From Planctomycetota bacterium (GTDB lineage: Bacteria > Planctomycetota > JAJSAM01 > JAJVHW01), in contig JAIOPE010000083.1 of assembly GCA_021414065.1 (NCBI GenBank), forward strand, positions 1 to 42,043: DNA of 42,043 nt, given 5' to 3'. Both the position numbers and the translations under genes were made by a program. Shown here piece after piece: positions 26,524 to 34,277 of this stretch (position 1 is its first letter; each line of letters begins with the position of its first letter). The notes below the pieces were generated by a model that made no database searches, was not told the origin of the DNA, and saw only the letters and a program-made list of their open reading frames with translations.

Positions 26524-27837
26524 TTACAGCCGGACGACGTTCGGGAACTTCTTCCCCAGTCGCGCGACGGCGTTCCGCGAGTCAACGACCAGCCGTGCGT
26601 TGTCCACGATCCGCTGGTAGTCGAAGCTCGAGTGGTCCGTGGCGATCACCACGCAGTCGGCCCACTTGAGAAGCTCGTCCGTGAGCGGGACGCTCTTCGC
26701 CAGAGGCTCGCCGTGCCCGTGCTCTCCGTGGAGGACCGGGATGTAGGGGTCGTGGTAGCAGACCTTGGCGCCACGCTGCTCGAGGAGCCGGAAGACGTCG
26801 ATCGCCGGCGACTCGCGGGCGTCGTCGATGTCCTTCTTGTAGGCCATGCCGAGCACGAGCACGTTCGAGCCCTTCACGGACTTCTCGCGCTGGTTGAGGG
26901 CGCGTGCCACCAACTCGACGACGTAGTCCGGCATGCCGGTGTTGACCTCTGCCGCGAGGTCGATGAACCGAGCCTTGTAGTTGAGGGTACGCAGCTTCCA
27001 GGAGAGGTAGAGCGGGTCGATCGGGATGCAGTGACCGCCGAGGCCCGGGCCTGGGTGGAACGTCATGTAGCCGAAGGGCTTGGTTGACGCGGCCGCGATG
27101 ACCTCCCACACGTCGAGCTTCAGCTTCTCGCACATGATCGCGACCTCGTTCACGAGGCCGATGTTCACGCTGCGGAAGGTGTTCTCCAGGAGCTTCACCA
27201 TCTCGGCTGCCGCGGTCGAGCTGACCGGGAAGATGCGCTCAATCGGCTTCGAGTAGAGGAGCGACGCCATCTCGGTGCAGGCGGCCGTGTGACCACCGAC
27301 CACCTTCGGCGTGTTGTGGACGCCGTACTTCGGGTTCCCCGGGTCCACGCGTTCGGGGGAGAACGCGAGGAAGTAGTTCACGCCGACCTTCAGGCCGGAC
27401 TTCGAGAGCATCGGCTCGATGAGCTCCTCGGTCGTGCCCGGGTACGTCGTGCTCTCAAGGATGACGAGCATTCCCTCGTGCAGTCGCTTGGCGACCGCTT
27501 GCGAGGCGTTCTCGACGTACGACATGTCCGGGTCCTTGGTCTTCGAGAGCGGCGTCGGCACGCAGATGGACACGGTGTCCACCTCAGCCAAGCGGTCGAA
27601 GTCCGTCGTCGCCTCGATGAGCCCGGCCTTCCGGTGCGCGGCGATGTCCGCCGTCGGGACGTCGGGGATGTAACTCTCGCCGCGGTTCACGGCGTCCACC
27701 TTGCCCTTGGCGAGGTCGAACCCGAGGACGTGGAACCCCGCCTTTGCGAACTCGTTCGCGAGCGGCAGTCCAACGTACCCCAGCCCGATGATCCCCACCA
27801 CGGCGGTGCGGTTCTCGATCTTGTCGCGCAGCGTCAC
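26524..27837 (-). CDS. UDP-N-acetyl-hexosamine 6-dehydrogenase (WecC/WbpA/TviB family)
   Basis: The product is 437 aa from GTG 27837, preceded by GAGG 7 bp upstream. IIGLGYVGLPLANEFAKAG is the NAD site; ESTTYPGTTEEL, FSPERVDPGN, KVVGGHTAACTE and KLLENTFRSVNIGLVNE follow. GPGLGGHCIPIDPLYLSWK has the catalytic cysteine and the P-x-YLSW context of UDP-HexNAc rather than UDP-glucose dehydrogenases. MAYKKDIDDARESPAIDV is the C-terminal UDP site. It oxidises a UDP-HexNAc (ManNAc from WecB, GlcNAc, or GalNAc) to the uronic acid with two NAD; the exact substrate is open. It is followed by a strong terminator. Confidence 0.92.
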   Translation of the reverse strand: MTLRDKIENRTAVVGIIGLGYVGLPLANEFAKAGFHVLGFDLAKGKVDAVNRGESYIPDVPTADIAAHRKAGLIEATTDFDRLAEVDTVSICVPTPLSKTKDPDMSYVENASQAVAKRLHEGMLVILESTTYPGTTEELIEPMLSKSGLKVGVNYFLAFSPERVDPGNPKYGVHNTPKVVGGHTAACTEMASLLYSKPIERIFPVSSTAAAEMVKLLENTFRSVNIGLVNEVAIMCEKLKLDVWEVIAAASTKPFGYMTFHPGPGLGGHCIPIDPLYLSWKLRTLNYKARFIDLAAEVNTGMPDYVVELVARALNQREKSVKGSNVLVLGMAYKKDIDDARESPAIDVFRLLEQRGAKVCYHDPYIPVLHGEHGHGEPLAKSVPLTDELLKWADCVVIATDHSSFDYQRIVDNARLVVDSRNAVARLGKKFPNVVRL

Positions 27838-27851
27838 GTCAGCACCTCGCT

Positions 27852-28784
27852 TCAGAGTCTTCTCCGGAAGTCCTCGATGGTCTCCCGGAGGCCCTCCTCC
27901 AAGCTGATCCGCGGCTCCCAACTCAGGAGCTTCTGCGCCCGGGTGATGTCCGGGCGCCGTACCTTCGGGTCATCCTGGGGAAGTGGCCGTTGTTGAAATC
28001 GGCTGGCCGACCCCGTCATCTCGAGGATCTTCTCCCCGAACTGCCGGATGGTCATCTCGGCTGGATTGCCGATGTTGACCGGGTCGGACTCCTCCGTGTG
28101 GAGCAGTCGCCATATTCCATCGACCAAATCTGACACGAAACAGAAGGAGCGGGTTTGCGACCCGTCCCCGTAGATCGTGAGCGACTGCCCGCGAAGAGCC
28201 TGGCAGAGGAAGTTAGGGAGCACGCGCCCGTCGGCGAGTCGCATGCGCGGCCCGTAGGTATTGAAGATGCGTACGATGCGCGTGCGGACGCCGTGCATCC
28301 GGTGGTACGCCATCGTGAGCGCCTCCTGGAAGCGCTTCGCCTCGTCGTAGCAACTGCGGGGTCCGACCGGGTTCACGTTGCCCCAGTAGTCCTCGGTCTG
28401 CGGGTGGACCAGCGGGTCGCCGTAGACCTCCGACGTACTCGCGACGACGACCGGCGCGTTCTTCGCCTTGGCAATTCCGAGCACGTTGTGCGTGCCGAGC
28501 GAACCCACCTTGAGCGTCTGGATCGGGTAGCGGAGGTAGTCCTCAGGGCTCGCCGGCGACGCGAAGTGGAGGATGCCGTGGACCGGTCCTTTCACTTCGA
28601 GGGGCTTCGTGACGTCGTGCCGCACGAACGTGAGGCGCGGGTCGTCCTTGAGGTGCGCCAAGTTCTCCAGGGACCCGGTGATCAGATTGTCCACCACGAT
28701 CACTTCGTGCCCCTCGGAGAGGGCGCGATCCGTGAGGTGGGAGCCGATGAACCCGGCGCCGCCGGTAACGATGATCCTGCCCAA
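27852..28784 (-). CDS. UDP-glucuronate decarboxylase (UDP-xylose synthase)-like SDR
   Basis: About 310 aa. I place the start at TTG 28784 because AGGAGG stands 9 bp before it and because the Rossmann motif [17 protein letters not shown] follows after four residues; ATG 28808 is the alternative and lacks a Shine-Dalgarno. [37 protein letters not shown] (first 20: [20 protein letters not shown]), [22 protein letters not shown] (Tyr-x3-Lys) and FNTYGPRMR are the UXS signature. The reaction is UDP-GlcA to UDP-xylose and CO2. UDP-GlcA must come from elsewhere, since no UDP-glucose dehydrogenase is evident in the window. Confidence 0.92.
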   Translation of the reverse strand: MGRIIVTGGAGFIGSHLTDRALSEGHEVIVVDNLITGSLENLAHLKDDPRLTFVRHDVTKPLEVKGPVHGILHFASPASPEDYLRYPIQTLKVGSLGTHNVLGIAKAKNAPVVVASTSEVYGDPLVHPQTEDYWGNVNPVGPRSCYDEAKRFQEALTMAYHRMHGVRTRIVRIFNTYGPRMRLADGRVLPNFLCQALRGQSLTIYGDGSQTRSFCFVSDLVDGIWRLLHTEESDPVNIGNPAEMTIRQFGEKILEMTGSASRFQQRPLPQDDPKVRRPDITRAQKLLSWEPRISLEEGLRETIEDFRRRL

Positions 28785-28825
28785 GTCGCGTGGCCTCCTG
28801 CCCGTCATGGACCGGGCTCGACGCT

Positions 28826-30175
28826 CTAGTCCGGGCCGCGGGTGGACGATCCGTCCGCCGTATCGCCGCCGACTGCCGCGGATGCTAGCGAGAGCGCGCA
28901 GACCGTCAGGAGAGCATTCGCGGGGACATGGAGATTGACTTCGACGAACCCGTGCGCGACGACAGCCGCGACCCCGGCCGCGGGACCGAGCGTTCGCCAA
29001 CGAGACGCGCCGCTCGCCGCGATGCCGGACCGAACCCACGCGGCGAACTCACGCCACACCGCGATCAGCGCCGCCAAACCGAGCAGGCCGGTCTCCATCA
29101 GAACCTGCGCCCAGTCGGAGTGGGCATTCTGGAACGACCGCTCGTCGCAGACCCTCTGGTACGGAGGGTAGACGTCTTCGAACGTGCCGGCACCCGTGCC
29201 GAAGATCGGGTTGTCTAGAAACGCCAGGATGGCATCCCGCTGCACGCCGAAGCGGTTCTTCCACCGACCGGAGAGCGTGGCAATCCGAGCGGTGAAGGCG
29301 TCCAGAGCGCCGGTCCAGAAGAGCGCCGCACCGGCGGCGGCCACGGCGCTCGCGATGAGCAACGCCCCGCGGAGCCGCCGACCCCGCGGCGCGCATGCCA
29401 GCAGGAACAACGCGCCCGTCCCCGCGGCGATCACCCCTCCGCGCGACGTCGTCGTAGCCAACGCGCCCAGCATCGTCGCGACGGCCGCGGCGTACACGAC
29501 GGATACGGCTCGTCGCCGGAGCGACCACGAGGCGAGCGCCTCCCCCGCTGCCACGCAGGCGAGGACGGCCATCGCTCCGGCGAAGTGATTGCGATTGACG
29601 TAGGGTCCAAACGGCGTGCCCGCCTCGTACACCTGCCAGCGCCAGTAGATCTTCGGCCTCAGCTCCCCGAGCTGCGTAACGTGCTGCCACACGCCGATCA
29701 CGGCCAGCCCGACGCCGGAAATGGACAGCGCGGCCGTGATTGCCTGGCGGCCGCCGGGTCGGCCCGCTTCGCGCCGGAGCAGCGCAAACGCTGCGACATA
29801 GGCTGCCGCCAGACCGAGCGCGGTGCCTGTCGCCGCTGGCGCCAGCGACGATGGGCGCCAACCGCTGGACGTCGATGCTGCAACCCGATCCATCAACGTC
29901 GTGCCCCCGTGGGCCACGAGCGTTCGCACCGCGTGCGGGAGGGGTACCAGCGCGATCGCGGGAACCGCGACGACGAGCATCGCCGCGACGAGCACGCCGC
30001 GAGGAACCGCCGCGGGGTGTCTGCGGGTCACGTCGGCGAGCAGCATCAGCGCACCCGGCACGAGACAGCCCACGGCGAGTGCCGCCGCCCAGGAGGGGTC
30101 TACGGAACCGAACGCCCACGGCGCAGCGGACGCCACGAGGAGCGCGGTCCACGCGAGAGGCCGATCCAAGCTCAC
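28826..30175 (-). CDS. O-antigen ligase/polymerase family membrane protein
   Basis: The product is 449 aa from GTG 30175 (GTGA overlap with the TPR-like gene) with about eleven hydrophobic helices. [55 protein letters not shown] and [20 protein letters not shown] match the Wzy_C/O-antigen ligase pattern, including the N-RNH-FAG motif and the periplasmic histidine. It is placed directly after the TPR-like and Wzc-like genes, so it is the more likely Wzy polymerase of the Wza/Wzc export system, with 8262-9716 as a ligase or second polymerase. This division of labour is inferred. Confidence 0.87.
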   Translation of the reverse strand: MSLDRPLAWTALLVASAAPWAFGSVDPSWAAALAVGCLVPGALMLLADVTRRHPAAVPRGVLVAAMLVVAVPAIALVPLPHAVRTLVAHGGTTLMDRVAASTSSGWRPSSLAPAATGTALGLAAAYVAAFALLRREAGRPGGRQAITAALSISGVGLAVIGVWQHVTQLGELRPKIYWRWQVYEAGTPFGPYVNRNHFAGAMAVLACVAAGEALASWSLRRRAVSVVYAAAVATMLGALATTTSRGGVIAAGTGALFLLACAPRGRRLRGALLIASAVAAAGAALFWTGALDAFTARIATLSGRWKNRFGVQRDAILAFLDNPIFGTGAGTFEDVYPPYQRVCDERSFQNAHSDWAQVLMETGLLGLAALIAVWREFAAWVRSGIAASGASRWRTLGPAAGVAAVVAHGFVEVNLHVPANALLTVCALSLASAAVGGDTADGSSTRGPD

Positions 30176-30972
30176 CGGCCCCCCGTCGCAGTGGACTCCG
30201 CTCGCAGCCTTCGGGCCGCGTCAGGGCGCGCATCGTCCACCAGTCGCGCCGCGGTCTCCAGGAGGTCAGGACGGCCGCGAAGCGCGAGCAGCAGGTCGTC
30301 GATGAGCGGCCCGCTCGGCGCGAGCAGCAGCTCCCGCGCGGGCCAGGCGCCACCGATGGTGCGCCCCTGGGAGACCTGCTCGTCCCGCCCGTCGTACAGC
30401 TCGAACCCGAGGCGCGCGGCATCCACGCAAGCGGCGAGCACGTCCGGGTCCATTGTGCGTCGCCAGACCCACGCGAGCCGCGCGGCAGCGGCATTCAGTC
30501 CCGCGAGGCTTCGTGGTATCAGCAGCAGCGCTGCCCGCGTCCGAGCGACGGCGCCATCGGTGTCCCCCGCCAGGACGCATGCGGACGCCAGAGCGTCGTG
30601 AGTTCGGCCGTCGAGAGGGTGCAGAGTGGCGGCGCGTTCGAGCAGCGCGCGACTCGCCGCCAGTCGCTCGCTGCGGTCTGGGAGCAGCGGTCGACCGGCG
30701 ACGCGGTGGAGTTGGATCTGCCCGGCGCGCAACGCGAAGAGCGGCTGGGTTGGGTCCCGCTCAACGGCTGAGGCGTACGCCTCCAGCCGCCCGGGCACAT
30801 CGCGCGCCGGGGCATCCGACGCTTCGACGCCGGTGCGTGGATCGATCGCCCGGATGCCGGCCTCGTACGACTGCTCGGCCCACCAGGTGTTCGCCTGCCC
30901 GGCGGCGAGTCCGAGCGCCGCTGCGGCGGCCACGACGCGCGCTGCCGAGGCACACGCGCGCCGGGCGTTCAC
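30172..30972 (-). CDS. membrane-anchored TPR-like protein of the export operon
   Basis: The product is 266 aa from GTG 30972 (GTGA overlap with the kinase gene); the open frame upstream is kinase shadow. An N-terminal hydrophobic helix (VVAAAAALGLAAGQANTWW) is followed by helical, alanine-rich repeats such as ALFALRAGQIQLHRVAG and DALASACVLAGDTDGAVARTRAALLLI, consistent with three to four TPR units in the periplasm. I do not recognise a named family. Its position between Wzc-like and Wzy-like genes suggests a scaffold for polymerisation, comparable in arrangement to TPR-containing polymerase partners of other loci, but that is inference. Confidence 0.72.
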   Translation of the reverse strand: MNARRACASAARVVAAAAALGLAAGQANTWWAEQSYEAGIRAIDPRTGVEASDAPARDVPGRLEAYASAVERDPTQPLFALRAGQIQLHRVAGRPLLPDRSERLAASRALLERAATLHPLDGRTHDALASACVLAGDTDGAVARTRAALLLIPRSLAGLNAAAARLAWVWRRTMDPDVLAACVDAARLGFELYDGRDEQVSQGRTIGGAWPARELLLAPSGPLIDDLLLALRGRPDLLETAARLVDDARPDAARRLRAESTATGGR

Positions 30973-33155
30973 CTCGCGTCGTCTCCCGTGGCGGCGTCCT
31001 TGGCGACCGGTGCGACCGCCTGTTCCGGCGGTGCCTCCTCGGCGCCGTAGTGCGAAGAGTAGTAGTAGTAGTAGTGGTAGTAGCCCGGGTAGTACCGGAT
31101 GCGGCCCATCTGGAGGTTGTTGAGGATCACGCCCACCACGTGCGCGTTGATGTACCGCAACTGCTCCAGACCGCGCTGCACGATCTGCCGACGCGTCTTG
31201 CCCGCGTGGACCACCAGGATCACACCATCGCAGATGGTGGCGAGCACCGCTGCGTCGGTGACTGCGCCGATCGGCGGCGTGTCGATGATGATGTGGTCGT
31301 ACTTCTCCCGTAGACGGGCCAGGATCTCGAACATCCGCTTGTGACCAAGCATCTCCGAGGGATTCGGCGGGATCGGACCGCTGGGGAGAAGATCCACCTT
31401 GTCCACCTGCGTAGGCATGCAGTAGTCCACCGGGTCGTCGTGCCCGATGATCAGGTTCGTCAGCCCACGGGTGTTGGCGACCCCGAATGACTTGTGGACG
31501 CGGGGCTTGCGAAGGTCGGCGTCGATGAGGAGTGTGCGTCCGCCGGCATACGCCAGGACGGTCGCCAGGTTGATGGCGGTGGTCGTCTTCCCTTCGCGCG
31601 GGCCGGCGCTCGTCAGCAGGAGGACCTTCTGCGTCGGCCCCTCCGCCGAGAGCGTGAGAGCCGTGCGCACACCGCGGTACGCCTCCGAGATCGTGCTCTT
31701 CGGCTGAGCGTGCGCGAACATGTCCTTCTTCGACGTGTCGCCTGTGCCCCCTTGGATGTTGGGGACCACACCGAGAAGCGGCACGTCGGCCACCTTCGCC
31801 AGCTCGTCCTTGGTCCGGATCGTGTCGTCGAGGTAGTCGAGCAGGAATGCCAACGCGAGTCCGCACAGCAGACCGAGGATTGCGCCGAGGATCAGGTTCT
31901 GCTTGAGGTTCGGACTGAACGGCTCCGTGGGCTCGTGCGCGGGCTGCGAGATGCTGACGATATCACGGTCCTCGAACTGGCTCGCAAGGATGGGTTCTAG
32001 GCGCCGGTTCAGCGTCGTGCGCTCTTCCGTCGCGCGCGTGATGTCCACCTTCTTCTCGTCCACGAAACCGTGGAGTTGGACCACCTCCTGGACCTTCGCT
32101 TCGATCCCCTTGAGGTCGCGCTCCAGGTCCACGAGTTGTTCGACCTTGCCGCGGTAGCTCAGCTGGAAGCCGTCCACGAAGTCCAGGATGGCGCGCATGC
32201 GCGCTTTCACGAGCCCATCGATCTCCTGATCCAGGGCGCGCATCCGCTCGTTCGAGACGCCCACACCTTCACGAATCAGTTGCTCTCGACGATCTCCCAG
32301 AGCGTCGATCTGACGCTGTACTGCGACGACCTGGGGGTTCTGCCGCACGTCGGGAATCTGCGCAAGCGCGTCCACCGCACCGCCCGCCTTCTCGCGAGCG
32401 GCCTTGAACGCCTCGTTGAGGACCCGCCCTTCCGAGACTGCGCGGCTCACTTCGTCGCGCTTCTTCGTGTACTCGCCCAATCGGGCAGTCTCGTTCTGCG
32501 TGACGAAGTCGAACGTGTACTCGCTGTAGTGCTGCGCCTCCAGGCGGAGTCGCTTCTCCTGCTCGGCGATCTTGATGTCCGTGCCGAGCTTGGCGATGCG
32601 TCCCTCGAGGTCGGACCGCACGGTCTCGCGACGGTTGCGTGTCTCCGACCGTTGCATCTCACGGAACTCCTGCACCAGCGCGTTTGCCAGGTGGTGCAAG
32701 ACTCGCGGGTCCGGACCCACCAAGCTCACGTCCATGAGCAATTTGTTGCGCCGGAGCGACACCTCGACCTTGTTGATCGCGAGCTTGACGATGTCGCCGT
32801 CGCTCTTGCCCGCGAACTCCCGGAGTTGCGATAGCTTCTGGGCCTTGACCGCTCGCTCGATCGTCGTCGGCATGCGCAGCTTCTCGACCTGGGTGTCGAG
32901 GTAGCGATCGTCGGTGAAAATCGCGGGCGCAAACATCCCGTCTCCCCCGGACGACGTCGGCGGGACGATCTCGATGGTCGCGGTCGCGCGGTACTGCGGC
33001 TCCTGGTTCTTCGTCACGAGCCACGCGATCGCGACCGCGACGCCGAACGTGAGCACCAGCAGCCACCATCTCTTCATGACCACGCCCCAGTAGTCCCAGA
33101 GATGTCTGGGTTGCTGGTGCGCGGCGGACTGCGTCTGGCTGTTCAACGGCTGCAC
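30969..33155 (-). CDS. polysaccharide co-polymerase with BY-kinase domain (Wzc-like)
   Basis: The product is 728 aa from GTG 33155 with GGAGG 7 bp upstream. A Wzz domain has TM1 at about 29-48 (RWWLLVLTFGVAVAIAWLV), a long coiled periplasmic part and TM2 near 425 (LILGAILGLLCGLALAFLL). The cytoplasmic kinase has Walker A GPREGKTT (518-525), Walker A' LLIDADLR (542-549) and Walker B IIIDTPP (622-628). The tail 688-703 reads YYPGYYHYYYYYSSHY, ten tyrosines that should be the autophosphorylated cluster. It controls chain length and export together with the Wza-like protein encoded just upstream. Five TAC codons in a row (31059-31073) make the cluster prone to repeat slippage. Confidence 0.95.
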   Translation of the reverse strand: MQPLNSQTQSAAHQQPRHLWDYWGVVMKRWWLLVLTFGVAVAIAWLVTKNQEPQYRATATIEIVPPTSSGGDGMFAPAIFTDDRYLDTQVEKLRMPTTIERAVKAQKLSQLREFAGKSDGDIVKLAINKVEVSLRRNKLLMDVSLVGPDPRVLHHLANALVQEFREMQRSETRNRRETVRSDLEGRIAKLGTDIKIAEQEKRLRLEAQHYSEYTFDFVTQNETARLGEYTKKRDEVSRAVSEGRVLNEAFKAAREKAGGAVDALAQIPDVRQNPQVVAVQRQIDALGDRREQLIREGVGVSNERMRALDQEIDGLVKARMRAILDFVDGFQLSYRGKVEQLVDLERDLKGIEAKVQEVVQLHGFVDEKKVDITRATEERTTLNRRLEPILASQFEDRDIVSISQPAHEPTEPFSPNLKQNLILGAILGLLCGLALAFLLDYLDDTIRTKDELAKVADVPLLGVVPNIQGGTGDTSKKDMFAHAQPKSTISEAYRGVRTALTLSAEGPTQKVLLLTSAGPREGKTTTAINLATVLAYAGGRTLLIDADLRKPRVHKSFGVANTRGLTNLIIGHDDPVDYCMPTQVDKVDLLPSGPIPPNPSEMLGHKRMFEILARLREKYDHIIIDTPPIGAVTDAAVLATICDGVILVVHAGKTRRQIVQRGLEQLRYINAHVVGVILNNLQMGRIRYYPGYYHYYYYYSSHYGAEEAPPEQAVAPVAKDAATGDDAR
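31059..31073 (-). repeat. five consecutive TAC codons in the kinase tyrosine tail
   Basis: On the coding strand the triplet TAC is repeated five times without interruption, flanked by further TAC pairs, giving the penta-tyrosine core. Repeat-unit changes would stay in frame and alter only the number of phosphorylatable tyrosines. Confidence 0.85.
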
Positions 33156-33201
33156 GTGGCGCCTCCAAGAGCGCGATCGTCAACGATCGGAACTCTGCGG
33201 T

Positions 33202-34155
33202 TCACAGGAACGATTCAGGCACGAAGACGATGTCGTCGGGCTTCATCTCGAAGTCGGGGCGCTTGCCCTCGATGATGTCGTCGAAGTCCACCACGAACGT
33301 CTGCCGCCCCGTCTCCGTCATGCGGATGACCTTGACCTTCGACCGATCTGCGAACTCGGAGAAGTCACCGCAGATCGAGATCAGACGCACGAGCGTGAAC
33401 GGGTAGCGACCGCGAACGATCGGGATGCGTCCCTTCTGCCCGATCTTCCCCAGCATGTAGACGAAATCGGACGACTGCGGCATCGACGTCTCGAGGCGCG
33501 GGATGTAGACGATGTCGCCCTCTTTGATGACGACGTTCTGCTGCTCGTCGTTCTGGCGGAAGACGACGTCAACGTTGACCTCGAACGTGAACGGACGCCC
33601 ATCCGGCACCGGTCGGCGGATCGAGACGTGCGAGAAGTCGGCGTCAGGCGCATCGAGTCCGCCGACGCGCGAGAGCAGTTCGAGGACGCGGAGGTCCTTG
33701 TGAACCGGCATCTCCACCGACGCTCGAACCGCACCGATCACCGAGACCGTGCGAGGGGCGTACTTCATCACGAAGCACCCCACGTTGGGGTTCGTGACGA
33801 TGTTCTCGTCCTTCAGACGAGCGGTGATGAACTCCTCGATCTCCCACGTGGTCTTGCCGAGGAGATTGAGCCTTCCGATCGGCGCGAACGAAATCTCTCC
33901 GTTCGCAGGCACGACGATGTGCTTCGTGAGACTCGTGTCGAAGCTCCCCGTCTTGTAGATCGCCACCTCGACTTCGTCTTCGACGCGCAGGCGGTACGCG
34001 CCGAGGTCACGACGTGCAGGATCTTGCGGCCGTGCGCTCGGGCCCTGGGGCGGTTGCTGCGGGGGCTGTGGCGGGCGCTCCTGAGCCGAGGCTGCGGCGC
34101 TCCAAACGGCAACGCCAGTCAGAAGTGCAACGGAGAGAACGATCCAGGAACGCAT
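33202..34155 (-). CDS. Wza-like polysaccharide export protein
   Basis: The product is 317 aa from ATG 34155, preceded by a strong GAGGAGGT. A signal peptide (about 1-24, ending AASA) has no lipobox cysteine, so it is probably not lipidated like E. coli Wza. A Pro/Gln linker (27-47) precedes a Poly_export domain starting AYRLRVEDEVEVAIYKTGSFD, then SLBB-like segments around TVSVIGAVRASVEMPV and SDFVYMLGKIGQKGRIPI. EGDIVYIPR and KPDDIVFVPESFL are repeat ends typical of the family. It should form the periplasmic/outer-membrane conduit working with the Wzc-like kinase encoded 46 bp downstream. It ends without an outer-membrane helix, so the barrel protein at 34278-36461 may complete the channel. 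Confidence 0.92.
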   Translation of the reverse strand: MRSWIVLSVALLTGVAVWSAAASAQERPPQPPQQPPQGPSARPQDPARRDLGAYRLRVEDEVEVAIYKTGSFDTSLTKHIVVPANGEISFAPIGRLNLLGKTTWEIEEFITARLKDENIVTNPNVGCFVMKYAPRTVSVIGAVRASVEMPVHKDLRVLELLSRVGGLDAPDADFSHVSIRRPVPDGRPFTFEVNVDVVFRQNDEQQNVVIKEGDIVYIPRLETSMPQSSDFVYMLGKIGQKGRIPIVRGRYPFTLVRLISICGDFSEFADRSKVKVIRMTETGRQTFVVDFDDIIEGKRPDFEMKPDDIVFVPESFL

Positions 34156-34228
34156 ACGACCTCCTCGTGACCGGGGCGCACTCCCGGGCCGGGGAGACTA
34201 GCGCCCCGCAATGCGAGCCAGAAACAAG

Positions 34229-34260
34229 AGACCCGCCCAGGCCTGGGCCTGGGCGGGTCC
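34229..34260 (-). terminator. hairpin terminator after the outer-membrane barrel gene
   Basis: An 11-bp stem (GACCCGCCCAG/CTGGGCGGGTC) with an 8-nt loop at 34230-34259 is followed on the minus strand by TCTTGTTTC. It lies about 18 bp after the stop at 34278 and before the Wza-like start at 34155, so the barrel gene and the export operon are probably separate transcripts. Confidence 0.75.
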
Positions 34261-34277
34261 GATGGTCTGCCCCTGAA

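Noticed and set aside
31020..31100. Short GTA/TAC repeat considered as a CRISPR-like or intergenic microsatellite
   Set aside because: It lies inside the kinase reading frame and simply encodes the tyrosine cluster; there are no spacers.
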